Translations under genes and position numbers: made by a program | Shown here: in pieces, positions 44,597-56,271 of the stretch | Layout: each line of letters opens with the position of its first letter | How positions within the stretch are numbered: the first letter of the stretch is position 1 | Assembly: GCA_022575985.1 (NCBI GenBank) | Contig: JAKSXM010000040.1 | Location: 14,030,001 to 14,094,000, forward strand | Origin: Anagrus nilaparvatae | Lineage: Eukaryota > Arthropoda > Insecta > Hymenoptera > Mymaridae | Direction of reading: 5' to 3' | DNA length: 64,000 nucleotides | Notes under the pieces: generated by a model | Told to the model about the DNA's origin: nothing | The model's database searches: none | Seen by the model: the letters and a program-made list of their open reading frames with translations, nothing else

Positions 44597-44868
44597 TATG
44601 TATATATAGATGGTTCTAAAATTGACTGATCAAGTAACACCAATTGCGACATTAAAATTTTATCATATTTTTCAGATATTTCACTTTTTAACACAATTCT
44701 CAAAAAATTAACTTTTCCTAAAAATAGTAAACAGTTTTTTATTTTAACTTTATTTTAACAACGGTTTTATGTAATTTTGTTCAGTGGTTTGACCCTGATG
44801 ATGGAACACACACACACACACACACAGACTCACAAATAAATTTTCAAATATATATAGTAGTAAGAAAA
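44597..44868 (-). mobile_element. Helitron-family 5' fragment
   Basis: The minus strand starts TTCTTACTACTATATATATTTG and GAGTCTGTGTGTG, a variant of the TCTTAATACTATATATATTTG family end. The 3' end was not found. Contains an (AC)n run at 44812-44826. Confidence 0.5.
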
Positions 44869-44904
44869 AATAAGATAAGATAAGATAAGATATATTTTTT
44901 TATT

Positions 44905-45024
44905 TTTGGTTCCTCAAAGAGGAACCATTGTGATAGGTCAAATTTCGGTTTTTGATTTTTTGGCATATAAGCACGTTTTGAGACCCCAGGAAGCTAAAAA
45001 ACCGGTTTTTAAAAAAAGTATGTA

Positions 45025-45112
<88 letters not shown>

Positions 45113-45600
45113 ATTGGTGATATTTCACAAACATTATGGAGTTAAGACCTAATTTTGTTTTCAAACATTTTTTTATCAAAAAAGCTCGAGGTACTTTTTT
45201 TTTTTTAATTTGGATGTAATACCTCATTTATTTCCACGAAAGTACTTATATTTGAAAGTATGGTTTTTACTCTATATCTCGAATCTGATACTTAATTTTT
45301 TGAAAATTTTTATCCCAAAATTTTTTTTACGAAAAAATACAAAAAACACCAATTTTTTTTTCTTTTTGGACGTAGTACCTAATTTATTTCTATGAAAGTA
45401 CTAATTTTAGAAAGTTTGTTTATAGTAATTTTTTGGATCTGATACCGAATTTTTTCAAAATTTTTTTCACGAAATTAAAAAAACAAAAAAATTAAAAAAC
45501 CTGCAATATTTTTTTTGTGTGTGTAATCAGTGATATCTGTGGCATATTGAAGTATTTATCTCATTGTTTGAGGAACCTTAGTGCCAGCTAGTTGGCAGGG
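44905..45600. mobile_element. Dispersed element with inverted ends and internal 130-bp repeats
   Basis: Starts TTTTGGTTCCTCAAAGAGG and ends TTTGAGGAACCTTAGTGCC, so the ends are inverted over about 12 bases. The block GGATGTAATACCTCATTTATTTCC...GATATCTCGAATCTGATAC occurs twice (about 45211 and 45368), and a third copy lies at 48258-48360. An inverted partial copy is at 18690-18852. Confidence 0.6.
45026..45103 (+). repeat. (GT)n microsatellite
   Basis: About 37 GT units, in an element whose other copy (18736-18760) has a short CA run at the same place. Confidence 0.95.
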
Positions 45601-45642
45601 TATTTTTTATTCTTATATCACTAAAAGTATAAAGTCTTTGTA

Positions 45643-46153
45643 TTAAGATATATGCCAATCCATTTCTTGTACATATCTGCTGCTACTAGGCAGGCCTAAT
45701 TTTCTAGCAGGATAATATTGTATCATTTGTTCTCTCGGAACCATTACAATATCACGAATTATTGGTGTCTCCTCACGATAATTATGGATTTCTCCTCTAT
45801 GTATTTGGAGTTCTGATAGCGACATAGTTTTTACTGGTATTATTCTCCTATATTTGCTGCATTCTTTCAGGTTACCTATTTGAATCTTGTTGTAATCTAT
45901 CTGAATCTTTTCTAAAACAATTAGTAGAAATAAAATACCATTTGAGAGCGCTTAACCCGAATATCATTAGAATAACCGCTATCACAATCGTTATAAAAAT
46001 TATAAACCATTTATTATCTGAATGAACTACTGTTGATTGTGATTCGTGATTTTGAAATTGATTTTCTAAATTTTCGTATTTTGCTAATTTTTGTGCATCG
46101 TCACGGGTACTTCCGTAACAACTAACTCTGTATAGGACCACCCTAGTACGCAA
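45643..46153 (-). pseudogene. Broken single-pass membrane protein ORF
   Basis: Two open pieces on the minus strand, 46153-45872 and 45825-45643, are in different frames and separated by 46 bases; together they would encode about 155 residues. The first piece has no ATG at its start (46153 is TTG) and reads YGSTRDDAQKLAKYE, then a strongly hydrophobic segment (WFIIFITIVIAVILMIFGL). The second reads VPREQMIQYYPARKLGLP. The pattern (ectodomain end, TM helix, tail) could fit an envelope-like or other type I protein. I do not recognise the family. Confidence 0.4.
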
Positions 46154-47324
46154 ATATATAACTTAGCTATCACGCAGAAAGCTCACTTGGGCGGAGTTTA
46201 CCATCGACTAACAATCGTATCATAGACTACTGAGTAAATCATTGACTCACCACTGCGTTCTCATACTTCGGGTCAATACTTATATCCGAAAATTTTTTAC
46301 TATATTGAACCTTTTAGTGAAACCTGTAAAGTTTTTTTGATACATATTCCTGTCTAGATAAAATTTAATTGATAAATCTTTAATTGCACAAATTTTTGTT
46401 CCGTAAACATAAGTATTCTGGGTCCAACCGAGTCAAGACGTTGAAACCAGCGTAGAAATAATGAAAGAAAGAAAGAAATAAAGAAAGAATGTAACATCAA
46501 AGAAATCAGTTATACCAGTTGTTTTTAATTGGTTCTCAACTCAAATACATAATAAATCATATTCCCTAATACATTATTATTATTTAAAGCATAAGGGAAA
46601 TTGCAGAAAAGCCTAGTTAACTACACACTCAATTACACCTGTATACTTGTTTTCTTTATGGTATCCGATTTTTTTTCGACTTGTTTTGCAATAAAGCGTA
46701 AAAATCTTGTAAATTTGATAGTCAATGAGTATTTTCAAAACGTGTACTCAACCGTACATACATAGTACGTCGACTATGCTACTTAGTATGCTACGACTAG
46801 TATTTTTAATGTATTAAAAACGCTGATATTAAAATATAATAGCTATTTATTTTTCTTATAACAATTTCAGTCTTTTAAAATTTTTTGTGTGATAAGGATT
46901 CTGTGGTCTTTTAGAATTTTTTTAAGACCCTTAAAGGAGCGAACTATCTTTTTAGCGGATAACAAAAACATTCAACTTATTTTATTATTTAAAGGTTACT
47001 GATATCTTATACTGTAAAATTTGTGACTCTAAAAATTTCGCTAACGTGGAAATATTTAAAAATCAACCTTAAGATTTAAGAATTTTGTATTCACAGGATC
47101 ACAAAATCCATAGTTAGTGAATCCAAAAGTATAATATAGGCTAAATTTTGTCATTATTTCTAAATACAAAAGTATACAATATTTACTTTTAATAAGAATA
47201 CTTTTATAAAATTAATTTTGTGCAAATTAAATTATGATTAAGTTCTAAGAATAATTTGATTAAATTATACATATAAAGAAAAACATCAGAAATTTATTTT
47301 AAAACAATTTTTCTATATTTTCAG
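46154..47324. other. AT-rich region, no gene recognised
   Basis: Includes a (GAAA)n run (about 46464-46490) and a cluster of GTAC/CTAG palindromes near 46760. It would be the promoter and 5' untranslated region of the downstream membrane gene, if that is real. Confidence 0.4.
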
Positions 47325-47336
47325 TACAAGCAACAA

Positions 47337-47999
47337 ATGGAAGATACATTTACGTTAAATTTAGTATGTTGCTGCATAATATGGCTATTAATTCTTATTT
47401 GTCAAAATTTAATGTTGCTAAAGTAAGTATTATATAATAAATTTGAAGAAATCTTTTATTTAAAAAAAAATTTTTTTTTGCAGATGCTCAGTAATATATT
47501 GGAATTTATTAATAACAATTGCAGCTATCAGTATAATATTTGCTTTTTTATCAGCTAATAAATTCCAAAAATTTCCTTTTTATATAAAACAAAACTTTTC
47601 ATTGATTTTCCATAGCAATAGATATCGCACAATTTTAGTTTGCAGTATAATCAGTCTTATGTATATTACATCAATGATTGGAAGTATCATATGTTTAAAA
47701 TTTAACCTTGAGAAAAAAAATAATAAAAATTCTACTCCCATATTTACTGGGCAAGAAAAACTCATTCGTGCTAATCAATTTTTAGAAGATAGAAAGCTAG
47801 AACCTGCTTCACAGGTAGAAAAGAAATTAAAACAAAATTTAAACACATTTAGCAACAGAAACATGACTCAAAGCCATTTCTTATCAAGGTAAAATTAAAT
47901 TTTAAGATTTTTATAAGATTTAATTTTTGTAAACATTTAAAATTTTTCCTTTTATTATACTATTAACGATGTTATGAAATCTATAGCATTGAAAATTGA
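47337..47999 (+). CDS. Candidate host gene: 167-aa multi-pass membrane protein, two introns
   Basis: Three exons, 47337-47422, 47484-47888 and 47987-47999, join in frame from ATG to TGA. The donor GTAAGT (47423) and acceptor TTGCAG fit consensus; the second donor is GTAAAA and its acceptor TATAG. A CAG acceptor at 47324 suggests a 5' untranslated exon upstream. The product has hydrophobic segments at residues 10-28, 31-45 and 78-99 (CCCIIWLLILICQNLMLL, NLLITIAAISIIFAFLSA, ILVCSIISLMYITSMIGSI) and a Lys/Gln-rich tail. No stop or frameshift occurs inside, unlike nearly all other ORFs here. No family recognised. The splice model is inference. Confidence 0.55.
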
Positions 48000-48379
48000 G
48001 AGCCATCAAAGAAGGTAAGATTATATTTAGCAGGAAATTATTTTTTCCGGTAGTAGAATAAATTAATAGCAGTGTTTTAAAACAATGATAATTAAAAAAT
48101 AGGTATAATTTTGAAGCTATAAAATTTTACTTAATTTTAAAAAAACTCAAAAACGCTTGTGGGCCGCCAGAGTTTAAGGCGGCAATTTGCCCGTTTGTTT
48201 CAGTATGGTTAATTATTAAAAAATTCTTGCATAAAAAATAAAAAACAGCAATATTTTTTTGCTCTTTGGATGTAGTACCAAATTTTTTCCTATGCAAGTA
48301 CCATTATCTGAAAATATGGTTATTATTCGATATCTCTTATCTGACACTGAACTAAAATTTCTCAAAATATTTTTTTTTT
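48000..48379. other. AT-rich spacer with a dispersed repeat copy
   Basis: 48258-48360 matches the internal block of the 44905 element. GGGCCGCCAGAGTTTAAGGC and GGCAATTTGCCC stand out near 48161. The hydrophobic frame at 48259-48459 is in the repeat and was not accepted as a gene. Confidence 0.5.
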
Positions 48380-48551
48380 TTAATGTAGTACTTCATATTT
48401 TTCAGCGGAGTGTTACGAATTATTTAATTATAATTTTAATATATTTAATTAATTATTAAATATATATTTTATAATAAATTTTAATTAAATGATTTGACTT
48501 GACTTTTATTATTAATATACTGAAATACTACGTTAAATACTCACGCTTATA
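48380..48551. repeat. Left copy of an inverted 170-bp repeat
   Basis: Reverse complement of 51006-51176. Shares CAGCGGAGTGTTACGAAT and ACTCACGCTTAT. The two copies bracket the Helitron cluster. Confidence 0.8.
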
Positions 48552-49486
48552 GCATAGGTGTGAGGGGGGGCTCCGCCCCCCCTGATCTATTCCTGGTGTT
48601 GTTGTTATTGATTTTTTATTATTATCATGTTGTTATTGTCCAAAATATATATCAATATATATAAAAAAAAATTAACGCCTTGAAATAAGCTAAAATTTTT
48701 TTCTTAATGTAGACCTTTTACCAGTTCAAATGTGACCAATAAGATAAAATTTGTAGTAAATTCAAAGGAATGGTGTAATTTTGAAAATGGGCCAGATCAG
48801 GCTATTTTTGGACCTTTGAACAGACATATTTCGGGCCCATGAGGTGCTAGAGGACTAAAACTTTGGCTGAGGGACTTTTTTATCACCCCAAACTATACCC
48901 TAAAATTTGAGTTGAATATATATATAATATATAGTAAAAAATTTTATTTTTTTTTTTTTTAATTTTAAAGCAACGTACGTTTTTAATACAAATTTAACTA
49001 AGTACGCATAAATTACATTTTAATATAGAATATAAATTACATTATAATATACACAGACCCACAAATAAATGATTAGAAATACCATAAAAATAAAAAAATG
49101 AAAAAAATTTTTTTACCAGCTTTAAAAATATTTTATAAAATTTTAAAGATACCTCCGTTTTGAATAAAAATTTCAGAGAATACGTAAAAATTAGTGCTGA
49201 ATCGAATACTATGAAGTGCGATAGCTAAATTTTTCGATAGTCTCGAGATATTTCAATTTTTGTTAAAATTTTTAAAAAATGTTATCAAGTTCAAAAATAC
49301 TAAAAATTAAATATCTCAAAAACTACGATAGTTAATCAGAAAATATAGGGCCTATGTCACCCGCATTTTTTTCTTCTTCATTTTGACGCCGGTTTCATGC
49401 CAATCGGTTCGGTGGTTCTTGAGTCATTAGGGTACAGACAAACAGACAAACAGACAAATAAATTTTCAAATATATATAGTATTAAG
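48549..49486 (-). mobile_element. Non-autonomous Helitron, about 938 bp
   Basis: 5' end A|TCTTAATACTATATATATTTG at 49486. 3' end: hairpin GGGGGGCGGAGCCCCCC, then CTCACACCTATGCTAT near 48549, which resembles CCTGACAACTATGCTAG of Helitron 1 except for the last base. Its first 470 bases are homologous to 4185-4665. Confidence 0.75.
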
Positions 49487-49495
49487 ATATATATA

Positions 49496-50246
49496 CTAGC
49501 TGCCTTCGGCTCGCTTCGCTCGCCCCGGCAGCCACCAAGGGGGCTGCGCCCCCCTGGACCCCTGCGACTTTATTTTTCCAAAAATATGTTGTTTTATGTT
49601 ACTCAATATTTTGTAAAATAACTTTTTTTTACCCGAAGTATTATCTAAAATTTACTGAATCATAAAAATTACGGGCATACGAACCCAGACTAATAATTAG
49701 TGATCAGCAATGCAAAGCTTCGCTACCCTTCCATAGGATCCACAAGCAGTCGTTATTTCCCTCGACTATCCATTCCAGGGTTCTGCTTCATGATAATAGC
49801 TGTTCAAGTTTCTTTTAGTTACTATATTCAGTTACCACATCAGTGACTGATAAAAATTAGAAATATATATAATATTAGTCCTAAACTTTTATAATTTTCG
49901 AAAAATTATTGTATCTTTTGACAGATCGAACCGATCGCCTTGAAAATTTAGGTTGATACGTAAAAAATATACCTGAATCGAATGAAATTCTTTTTGATAC
50001 TAAAATTTTTCCTCAGTTTTTGGTTTTTTTTGTTTTTTTTTTAAATTTAATAAAAATTTTTTTCTTGAAAATTCAGTTTTTTCAACATAAAAAATTTTTG
50101 TCGTTATCAATCGAAACGAAACCTAGCTTATGTTTTGACCCATAATTTTTGCCGTATTTTGCCGTAAACCCCGCGTCTCTAACTATTATCGCGTTCCAGT
50201 TTATCCATTTTGGACAAACAAACAAATAAACATACAAAATTAAAGA
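49496..50246 (-). mobile_element. Non-autonomous Helitron, 751 bp, complete
   Basis: 5' end A|TCTTTAATTTTGTATG at 50246. 3' end GCGAGCCGAAGGCAGCTAG|T at 49496; the outer GCTGCC/GGCAGC stem forms the terminal hairpin. Same family as 42017-44211 and the 5' fragment 51190-51435. Confidence 0.85.
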
Positions 50247-50273
50247 TTTATATATATATAGGATATATATATA

Positions 50274-50941
50274 CTATGGGGCTCCGCCCCCTGCGCGCTT
50301 CGCGCGCCAACACCCGTAGAGTGACTAAAAAAGTGGGTCAGTCATGAGAACAATAAAAGTAAAATTTTAAATGCAATTTTAATAATTACTTTCAATCAAA
50401 GATATTTATTATATTATCACTCTTTTATATTAAAATTGGTTAATACGCTTATAATTAATTCATTTATTGGCTTAAAAATAAAAAAATGATATATATGAAA
50501 TATTAGTTTTATTAAATCACATTAAATTTAGTATACATTTTTTACATCACTTGGTAAGTTAACTTATGATCAGTTAGACTGTTAATTGTTAATAAAATCC
50601 CCTATTGCCGAAAATGGAAAATTTTATTATAGCCCATAAGGTTCACTTAGACCCACAAGAGCCGGTTCTGCCCAGTAGTATCTTATTGGCCCAAAAGTAT
50701 CAAATTAGCCCAGAAATGTCAATAACTAAGAAAATGTAAAATTTTATTATACCCCTTAAGGTTCACTTACACCCACAAGGTCCGGTTTTGCCCAATAGTA
50801 CCATATTGGCACAAAAGTGTCAGATTGGCCCAAAAGTGTCAGAATAGCCCTAAAGTGTCAGAGTGGCCCAAAAGTGTCATTTGGCCCAAAGGTGTCATTC
50901 GACAGCGGCGGCAGCGGTTATAACTTTATAATATATAGAGA
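50274..50941 (-). mobile_element. Non-autonomous Helitron, 668 bp
   Basis: 5' end A|TCTCTATATATTATAAAG at 50941, a classic Helitron start. 3' end: palindromes GCGCGCGAAGCGCGC and GGGGGCGGAGCCCC, then ATAG|T at 50274 (CTAG expected). Inside is a direct duplication of about 115 bp (50620 and 50735) and a GGCCCAAAAGTGTCAGA minisatellite (50690-50900). Confidence 0.8.
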
Positions 50942-50948
50942 TATATAC

Positions 50949-50985
50949 TAGCTGCCTCCGGCTCGCTTCGCTCGCCCCGGCAGCG
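50949..50985 (-). mobile_element. Truncated Helitron 3' end
   Basis: Only the terminal CTAGCTGCCTCCGGCTCGCT block through GGCAGC remains, next to a TA repeat. Confidence 0.7.
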
Positions 50986-51005
50986 AAAGTATATATATAT
51001 GTATA

Positions 51006-51176
51006 TATAAGCGTGAGTATTTAACGTAGTATTTCAGTATATTAATAATAAAAGTCAAGTCAAATCATTTAATTAAATTTAATATAAAATATATATTTAA
51101 TAATTAATTAAATATATTAAAATTATAATTAAATCATTCGTAACACTCCGCAGAAAAATATGAAGTACTACATTAA
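51006..51176. repeat. Right copy of the inverted 170-bp repeat
   Basis: Mirror of 48380-48551. Confidence 0.8.
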
Positions 51177-51189
51177 AAAAAAAAAATAT

Positions 51190-51435
51190 TGCTATTTTTT
51201 TATCCTCGGTTTTCAGTTTTTAAAGTTTTTTTTAAAAATTTGATAAAAATTTTATCCTTGGAAATCCAGTTTTTTCAACATAAAAAATTTTTGTCGTTAT
51301 CAATCGTAATGAAACCTAGCCTATGTTTTGACTGGTAATTTTTGCCATCATTTGCCGTAAACCTTGCGTCTCTAACTTTTATCGCGTTCTTGTTTACCCA
51401 TTTCGGACAAACAAACAAACATACAAAATTAAAGA
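51190..51435 (-). mobile_element. Helitron 5' fragment
   Basis: Matches 49985-50246 and 43960-44211, with the same 5' end TCTTTAATTTTGTATG at 51435. The 3' side is missing. Confidence 0.7.
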
Positions 51436-51446
51436 TTTATATATAT

Positions 51447-53414
51447 CACGGGTGCCTTTAACATGTTTTGAATAAAGCCAAATTTTGTTTTCACACTCGA
51501 AAAAAAATTACGGAATATTTTTGGTCTAGTTTTTGTGAGTAATTTAAGACCAAAAAGATAAAATTCGGCTGGGCACTTTTTGCGAAAACGCGTTTTGAAA
51601 TATTGTGAGCGACCGTTTTAGAGTTTTCTTTTCATATTATCTCATGAAGTATAAACCTTAAAAAAACTTTAAATACTATTTTTACAACCCAAATTTCCTT
51701 GGCAACTCAAATTCGCCATTGTTTTTTTTTTTAGAAAATTAAATTTTCGCGAAAATTACTAAAAATCGAAAAAAATTTGCAAAATCTCAAAAAATCTTTT
51801 AATTACTTTTTTCAATACTCAAATTCCCCTGCTTTTTTAAATATGCCACTTTTTTTTATTTTTGAAAGGACCCCGCACAAACCTTATGGGATTCGTGTTT
51901 CGGCGGAATTGGCTGAATTTTTGGTATGTTGTACATTTCGTCATCCTGAGCAAAAGTCTCAATGGGCACGAAGCTCCAAAATTCTTTCTTCGGCTCCCAC
52001 AAAGCTCCAAAGCTCCATAGATCCAATATTATTTACTACTGAAAAAGGTCATATTTTATTTTATATTGCATCTTTTGATAAATAAAAGTATACAGTCTTA
52101 CGTTTTTGAGGTCGCTTAAATCAAATCTAATGTCAGAAAAATGATATTGACAGTTGACAGTTGTCAACTAGCTGTCAAACGGTAATTTATAATCGGGATT
52201 TATGAAACCAGCACACATATATATGTTTTTGTTGTCGTTGAATTCAAATCTGATATCAGAAAAATGATATTGACAGCTGTCAACTAGCTGTCGAAAGTAA
52301 TCGGGATTTTAAAAATCCGCACATATATAGATGCTTTTGTCGTTACTGAATTCAAATCTGCTGAAAAAAAATAGATATTTACTGTTGACAGCTGTCAACT
52401 AGCTATAAAACGGTAATAAGTAATCGGGATTTAAAAAATCTGTACATATATATATGCTTTTGACGTCGCTGAATTCAAATCTAAAAAACTAATAATGACA
52501 GTTGAAAGTTGTCAACTTGTTTTCGACATAAAAGTTATTAACAATTGGGATTTGTTAAATCAACAATAAAATATGTGTTTTAGTGGTCACTGAATTTAAA
52601 TCAGATTTGAATTCAGCGACAAAAAAAAACATATATATGTGTGTTGATTTCATAAATCCCGATTATAAATTACCGTTTGACAGCTAGTTGACAACTGTCA
52701 ACTGTTAATATCATTTTTCTGACATCAGATTCGAATTCAGCGACAAAAAAACATATATATGTGTGTTGGTTTCATAAATCTCGATTATAAATTACCGTTT
52801 GACAGCTAGTTGACAACTGTCAACTGTCAATATCATTTTTCTGACATCAGATTTGAATTTAGCGACCTCAAAAACTTAAGACTGTATACTTTTATTTATC
52901 AAAAGATGCATTAAAAAATAAAATATGACCTTTTTCAGTAGTAAATAATATTGGATCTGTGGAGCTTTGGAGCTTTGTGGGAGCCGAAGAGAGCATTTTG
53001 GAGCTTCGTGCCCATTGAGACTTTTGCTCAGGATGACGAAATGTACAACATACCAAAGGAAATTGTGGGGTCTTTTGAGGTTTTGCAAATTTTTCTTAAT
53101 TTTTAGTAATTTTTGCGAAAATTAAAATTTTCTAAAAAATAATATTAAATTTGAGTTGCCGAGGAAATTTTGGTTGTAAAATAGTATTTGAAAGTTATTT
53201 TAAGTTTTATACTTCCAGAGATATTATGGAAACAAAACTCAAAAACGTCGTTCGCAATATTTCAAAAAGCATTTACGCAAAAAGTGCCCAACCGAATTTT
53301 ATCTTTTGGTCTTAAATTACTCACAAAAACTGGGCCAAAAATATTCTGTGATTTTTTTTCGAGTGCGAGAACCTTCGATTTTGTCTTATTCAAAACATGT
53401 TAAAGGGACCCGTG
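51447..53414. mobile_element. Palindromic (snapback) DNA element, 1.97 kb
   Basis: Ends CACGGGTGCCTTTAACATG and CATGTTAAAGGGACCCGTG, in an (AT)n target, so the duplicated base pairs cannot be read. The two arms mirror each other along about 1 kb, centred near 52600. Inside each arm is a roughly 115-bp repeat (AATTCAGCGACAAAAAAC... with GACAGCTAGTTGACAACTGTC), about three copies per arm. ORFs inside (51777-52085, 52876-53088) are mirror products and not credible. The 5'-CAC end recalls CACTA-type ends, but that is a guess. Confidence 0.85.
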
Positions 53415-53463
53415 ATATATATATAGGATAGAATAGGATAGGATATATATATATGTATAAATA

Positions 53464-54120
53464 TGACTTAGGAATCGTTCATAACTTTCACCAATTTAAT
53501 AATGCCTACTTTAGTACTTGTAACCATTAAAGTTACTCGTACCCGGAAAGGCATGTTTTTAACTAATGAATTAGCAAATAATGGATAGTGGAAATTTAGA
53601 GAATAGGTTTGGATAGTTAAGTAGAAATAAAAACACAATTAATTATGATAACCAAAAACCCGTTAAAACTTGCGATTATTTATTGATAGAAAAAAATATA
53701 ATAATAACTTAATAAACTAATTATAAATAATGCAATGATAATTAAATAAGTATGATGCAAAACCATTTACTAACCGTGAATTTACTAGTAAAAATTATAA
53801 GTAAAATAGTACGTGTATTACAAAGTTCCAACGACAAGAGAGGACGAGATGACCAAACCAAAACTACTCCTATTTATAGTGGTTGACTATTGACGTGTAT
53901 TTTTGCCAAATTAAATAAGAGGGGTAAGTCATCTGTCAAAATTTCTTATATCGTCTCTGCGCATCCTTTGCTAATCATTGCTTATGCGAAGTCCTCAATA
54001 TTAAAATTAATAACTTTGATTAGCACACTAATTGCTTGCGTCTTTACTGACTTTCTAAATTTTTATAAAATTTCTTAATATAAGAAATTCGTTTCAGCTG
54101 ACTTTTCTCTTAACATAACA
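53464..54120 (-). repeat. Putative LTR (3' LTR on the minus strand)
   Basis: On the minus strand it starts TGTTATGTTAAGAG and ends CCTAAGTCA, 657 bp. A purine-rich GAGCAGCGAGGG precedes it, as in the LTR at 41040-41538. No partner or coding region recognised nearby. Confidence 0.45.
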
Positions 54121-56271
54121 CCCTCGCTGCTCTAAAAAAAACTAGAGCAGAGTTTTTCCACAAAAAATAAAATTTTTGTACTAAAATTTTTTAACTTATA
54201 TCGAACTTAGATTTTGCATTATACTTGTTAGCTCAGATTTTATATAAACCAATCTTAAATTTTAATTTAACAATTTCTCTGAATAACTAAAACATTATCA
54301 TAAAAATAACTTAAATTTTAACACAATATTTCGTATAAAAAAAACTTTTAGTTTTTGAGTAAAATTCTCCTTATTTTACCACATCCTATATCCCTTCTCC
54401 TTATAAAAAAATAAAAAAAATATTATTATATTTTTTTTTCTTTTTAATTAACTTATAATATAATTTAAAATAACAAACTTTTAAACAAAACAAAAAAATT
54501 TCTTACCAGCGTTACACAAAAAAAAAATTTTTTAATTTTCCCGCTTACTTACTATAGTGCGTAACTTTTACTAATACTAATATAACATATATATGTGCCG
54601 CTAGATTACTATATTATATCAACCTGTCGTTTGTTTGTGTTTACTTCGTGGTTCATATTGTCGACTGCTACTTTCTTTCTTTAGTTTTTTGTTCAGTGAT
54701 TTATTACTTTGTGTTAATAACAGAAAAAAAAAATTTATTAATTATTTATTTATTATAGCGTAAAATAGTTAGTGAATTTAACGCTTATTGCTGTTTATTT
54801 AACAAATAAAATTATGAATCAACTTAAATTACAAGTAAGTAAAGAAAGTTTTATTTTTGTTTTAAAAAGGTTATGTTACTTTCATATAATTTTATACTAA
54901 TTCTTTATTAAAAAAAATTTTGATTATTACTTTATGTAAATTTAAATTTCTTTCCCTCTCATTTTTTTTTTTTTTTGACAAAATTTAAAAAAAAAATAAT
55001 TGTCATTTATTGTTGGCCCTTATACAAATTAAAGTAGCCTTTATTTTATGTGTTTTAACATAAGCTTTCATTTTAAGACTCAATTATAACTAATTTATAT
55101 GCCTATTGTATGTAAATGTTGAAAGTAAAAGTCGAAAAAATTTTTTATAAATGTACACAAAATGCGTTTACGGCCGTGTAAACGCATATGCGTTTAGGGG
55201 TCCCTAAGCGCATTTTGATTCTCTCTTTATACTATAATTTTAACATTGAATTTTTATTTATTTGAACTTGCTGACTTTATTTTTGCCTTTTTACTTCAAA
55301 CATTTACATTAACAATCATTATTTATTAACTTTATTATTAACAAAAATTATTTAATAACAAAATAAAGTTATATTTTAACCCTTGTTTTCCTATCTCAGT
55401 GACATGTTTATAAGCCTTATGTGTTCAATGCTTTTACTATTTATAAACTCAAATGCGTTTAGAGTCTCTTAAACGCATTCAACACAAGCTTTTACAACTG
55501 CATTATTTCTTAGAATAATATATTTTTATAATAACTTTTTTTTTACATTAATATTAACAAATTAATTTACTTTACTACTATTTTTATGGTTCTAGTACCT
55601 TATTTTCCAATTATAAGGTTTATCAGCTGCCTGAAATGACTCTGGCTCATGGTTTTAGAAATATTTTTTATCGTCAATTTTTTAAATCTTTAAGTTAATT
55701 TTTTGAAATTTTTTTTTTTTTCAAATGTTTTACATAGTATAAACATTATTCTGCTTTAAAGGATATTGCTTTCAATCTTAGCTTTAGATATATCTGGTAT
55801 AGAGAAGGTGTTGTGTATATACGTATTATACGGTATGTGTGTAGGAGATTTCCCCTCCCTTTTTGTATGTATATTCTCCCTTTACTCTTTAGTGTTCGCT
55901 GAGACGCCAAGCAACGAGCGTCGTAATAAACATTACACATATACTTTGTTTATTTAATCTCTAAACTATCCTTCACTAAATCCATCACCAATTCATCCAT
56001 CATATTATCAACAGAAAGATAATTCCTAGTAAAACGTAAAACTGGTAATAGATCCCACTATATTACTGCGGTAGAATCAAGCTCAATTTGGGCGTGCTAC
56101 TCTAACAAGGATAAAAATACCGCTATGGAAATAAGAATAGTAAACAATGACAAAATTAATACTGCCAAGGTTAGAGTATGACTAGAGCAATCTGAAACAA
56201 TATTATGCTCGCATTGTAGACATAATAAATGAAAAATTAAATCAGCAAGATTCTAAATAAATTATTATCTA
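54121..56271. other. AT-rich non-coding region
   Basis: No confirmed gene. A possible first exon is ATGAATCAACTTAAATTACAA (54813-54833), directly followed by the donor GTAAGT, in a promoter-like region; no downstream exon found. Two palindromes of ATGCGTTTA/TAAACGCAT type lie near 55165-55214 and 55451-55480. 55800-55950 (GAGACGCCAAGCAACGAGCG and AATAAA) looks like part of an LTR. Confidence 0.4.

Noticed and set aside
44434..44703. 89-codon ORF on the minus strand
   Set aside because: It reads across the end of a non-autonomous Helitron and its tandem GACA repeats.
45009..45227. Long open frames made of Cys-Val or Thr-His repeats
   Set aside because: They are translations of a (GT)n microsatellite on both strands, not coding sequence.
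51777..53088. ORFs of 102 and 70 codons in the palindromic element
   Set aside because: They mirror the same arm sequence on opposite strands and have no recognisable domain.
54813..54833. A 7-codon first exon (ATG to GTAAGT donor)
   Set aside because: No matching downstream exon could be found; kept only as a remark in the spacer entry.
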